NCBI RefSeq assembly: GCF_022524345.1
Contig: NZ_JAKWJU010000002.1
Coordinates: forward strand, 3,882,501-3,946,500
DNA: 64,000 nucleotides
DNA from: Streptomyces marispadix
Lineage (GTDB): Bacteria; Actinomycetota; Actinomycetes; Streptomycetales; Streptomycetaceae
Reading direction: 5' to 3'
Positions within the stretch are counted from its first letter, which is position 1. Every line of letters starts with the position of its first letter. The translations under genes and the position numbers were made by a program. The notes beneath the pieces are model-generated. The model did not search any database, was not told where the DNA came from, and saw nothing but the letters and a program-made list of their open reading frames with translations. Below are positions 62,584 through 64,000 of the stretch, in pieces.

Positions 62584-62634
62584 GACCCCGGAGTTCCCTT
62601 CCGGAGAATCCGGCGGCGGTTCGCCGATATGGTT

Positions 62635-62665
62635 CGCGGGCGCCTCCTCGACGGGGGCGCCCGCG
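62635..62665. terminator. Bidirectional terminator
   Basis: A perfect 10-bp stem, CGCGGGCGCC (62635-62644) with GGCGCCCGCG (62656-62665), between convergent GH26-like and acyltransferase genes. Confidence 0.82.
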
Positions 62666-62690
62666 TGGAACTGCGGGGCGTGGGCGAAGA

Positions 62691-63926
62691 CTAGGCCCCG
62701 TCCCGGCCCCCGTCCCTGTCCCTGTCTCGGTCCCGGTCTCGGTCCCGGTCGCGCTTCGGACCGCGCTCTCCGCCAGGCGCAGTCGCCGCGTCCGTTGCCT
62801 TGACCGGGCGGCTGCCCCGGGACCCGCCCGGCCGTACGCGGCGCAGCCATTCCACGTCACGTCCCCTGCGTACCGCGCCCGCCGCGAACTCACGTCCCGC
62901 GATACGTCCCAGATGCATCGCCATCGCGGGCGCCATCTCCACGCGGGCCATCAACAACCGCTGGTTGGCGACCGCTTCGGCCTGCCATCTGAGCTTGTGG
63001 GGCTCCGCGCCCCGCAGCAGATTGAGCGTGCCGCACCCCTTGGCGGCGGCGTGCCCCGCGGCGTGCCTCAGCAGCATCGTGGTGATGTCGACGTGCTGCG
63101 AACGCAGCCGTGGGTCGGCGCCGTAGAGATAGCCGCAGACCATGCCGCCGCCGACGAGCGTGATGTCCGCGGCGACGGCCTCGTCGTCGATCCGGTAGAC
63201 GGTGATCGTGGCGTCGCCGCTCTCCGCCAACTGCTCGACCGTGCGTTCAAGGTGCGCGCGGAAGCGCGGGCGCAGATGCTCCCGCGTCACACCGCGACCC
63301 TGCCACTGCATCTCGTGCAGGCGCAGCAGGGTTCGTACGGCCTCCCCGGCCTCCGTCGGCAGGACGTCGTGCTCCTTGATCCCCAACTTGTCGATCTTGC
63401 GCAGCTTCTGGCGGGTGCGTTTGGCGCCGGCCACCGGAAGCCGCTCCAGCAGCCCCTCCATGGGAACGCCGGGCAGCTCCAGGCATACGGAGTCCTTCAG
63501 CCGCCGGCGGACGCCGGGCCACGCGGCGTATACCTGCTCGGCCGCCGCGCCGGGGCGCACCTCGCGCAGATCGATCAGCGCCCCGCGGGACGCCCGGTGC
63601 AGTGCGGCCGACAGACACTCGGCGGCGTCGGGGAACTCGCCGTCGAGCAGCACGTCGGAGAAGTCGGTGATGCCGCCGCCGAGCGGCACCAGCGTGGGCA
63701 GCGGCCGGTGAACGAGCATCAGCGGCGCGGCAGCGACGAGCCTGCCGCCGCCGCGTACGACCACCACCCGCAGCCATCCCGCCCTTCCGTACGACTGCCA
63801 CCAGGAGTGCAGCCAGGCATGCGACTGGAAGGTGGTGGCGCCGGGGCTGCGGCGTCTCAACTCCTCCCATTCGCGGGCCAGTTCGGCGAACTGCGCCGGG
63901 TCGCGGCAGACGGTCGCCGACGTCAT
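62691..63926 (-). CDS. BioF2/CelD-like GNAT acetyltransferase
   Basis: A 411-residue protein with the Acetyltransf_6 (CelD/BcsL, FemAB-like) fold: TTFQSHAWLHSWWQSYGRAG, WLRVVVVRGGGRLVAAAPLM, RLHEMQWQGRGV, ITLVGGGMVCGYLYGADPRL and CGTLNLLRGAEPHKLRWQAE. The C-terminal tail has six Arg-Asp dipeptides in a row from a 6-bp repeat (about 62706-62745). Family members acylate polysaccharides or transfer aminoacyl groups at the envelope. The start is ATG 63926, whose ATGA overlaps the stop of an upstream gene. Together with the next genes it suggests a polysaccharide locus. Confidence 0.87.
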   Translation of the reverse strand: MTSATVCRDPAQFAELAREWEELRRRSPGATTFQSHAWLHSWWQSYGRAGWLRVVVVRGGGRLVAAAPLMLVHRPLPTLVPLGGGITDFSDVLLDGEFPDAAECLSAALHRASRGALIDLREVRPGAAAEQVYAAWPGVRRRLKDSVCLELPGVPMEGLLERLPVAGAKRTRQKLRKIDKLGIKEHDVLPTEAGEAVRTLLRLHEMQWQGRGVTREHLRPRFRAHLERTVEQLAESGDATITVYRIDDEAVAADITLVGGGMVCGYLYGADPRLRSQHVDITTMLLRHAAGHAAAKGCGTLNLLRGAEPHKLRWQAEAVANQRLLMARVEMAPAMAMHLGRIAGREFAAGAVRRGRDVEWLRRVRPGGSRGSRPVKATDAATAPGGERGPKRDRDRDRDRDRDRDGGRDGA

Positions 63927-64000
63927 CGCGTCTGCTCCGTTCCGTGACCGGCGCCCACGGGCTCACCCGACGCGGGTGCCGCGTCGTTCGCTGCCGGACC
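63923..64000 (-). CDS. Partial C-terminal end of an upstream gene
   Basis: An open minus-strand frame enters from the right edge and stops with TGA overlapping the acyltransferase ATG (ATGA). The visible 25 residues, ending EPVGAGHGTEQTR, are a Gly/Ala/Pro-rich tail with no domain. The overlap implies co-translation with the acyltransferase gene. The identity is unknown. Confidence 0.5.
   Translation of the reverse strand, partial: GPAANDAAPASGEPVGAGHGTEQTR

Overview
The window is high-GC actinobacterial chromosome and almost certainly comes from a Streptomyces or a very close relative. It has an intact pro-sigma bldN next to its anti-sigma gene rsbN, the rex-hemA-hemC-hemD-hemB operon behind a Rex operator, futalosine-route menaquinone genes, a class I lysyl-tRNA synthetase, WhiJ-type XRE/DUF397 genes, strong third-position GC bias and near absence of TTA codons. 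From memory, the order from 1.3 to 18.4 kb follows the S. coelicolor chromosome around bldN. The order from 42 to 58 kb follows a different S. coelicolor region (hemL, cytochrome c maturation, mqn genes), so a rearrangement breakpoint relative to that species probably lies between about 30 and 42 kb.

Layout. 1-1.3 kb: the end of an rRNA operon (3' part of 23S, then 5S and a terminator). 1.3-7 kb: HAD phosphatase, AcuC-like deacetylase, a BldC-like excisionase-type DNA-binding protein, the 32-residue ribosomal protein bS22, an NAD-dependent epimerase and a PlsC-like acyltransferase. 7-11.5 kb, minus strand: rsbN, bldN and a HAD-IB phosphatase. A BldD-like box precedes bldN and a sigma-BldN-like promoter precedes rsbN, so regulators of aerial development are wired together here. 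11.8-18.4 kb: glutaredoxin-like protein, then rex-hemACDB with overlapping start and stop codons, linking NADH/NAD+ sensing to tetrapyrrole synthesis.

18.4-24.3 kb is an accessory patch. It holds a frameshifted Uma2 gene, a DUF574 methyltransferase, an XRE-DUF5753/DUF397 pair, a Tat-exported cytokinin-dehydrogenase-like flavoenzyme, and a tiny Asp/Gly-rich peptide gene translationally coupled to a protein-isoaspartate-type methyltransferase. That last pair has the architecture of an imiditide (aspartimide RiPP) cluster. The peptide gene carries the only in-frame TTA codon I found in the window, and this is the best candidate for an undescribed system.

24-34 kb: argS and lysS (divergent), a DUF2637 membrane protein, two DUF3558-type lipoproteins, rtcB and an SDR. 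34-42 kb is a second patch: ynfA broken by a small palindromic repeat, an FAD monooxygenase, an XRE regulator, a lactate permease facing a FadR-type GntR regulator with two identical operators, and a TetR gene whose operator-like sequence is repeated in front of the monooxygenase 4 kb away. 42-49 kb: hemL, a histidine phosphatase, then resA-ccdA-resB-ccsB (System II cytochrome c biogenesis). 49-58 kb: mqnL-mqnP, a rhomboid protease, a lipoprotein, mqnM, an Lrp regulator, mqnE and udgX. 58-64 kb: FAD oxidoreductase, ATP-grasp enzyme, GH26-like lipoprotein and a BioF2/CelD-like acyltransferase, which look like the edge of an envelope-polysaccharide locus running off the right end.

All calls rest on reading the sequence and on recalled family knowledge; no database search was run. 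Start codons were chosen from ribosome binding sites, overlaps and conserved N termini.
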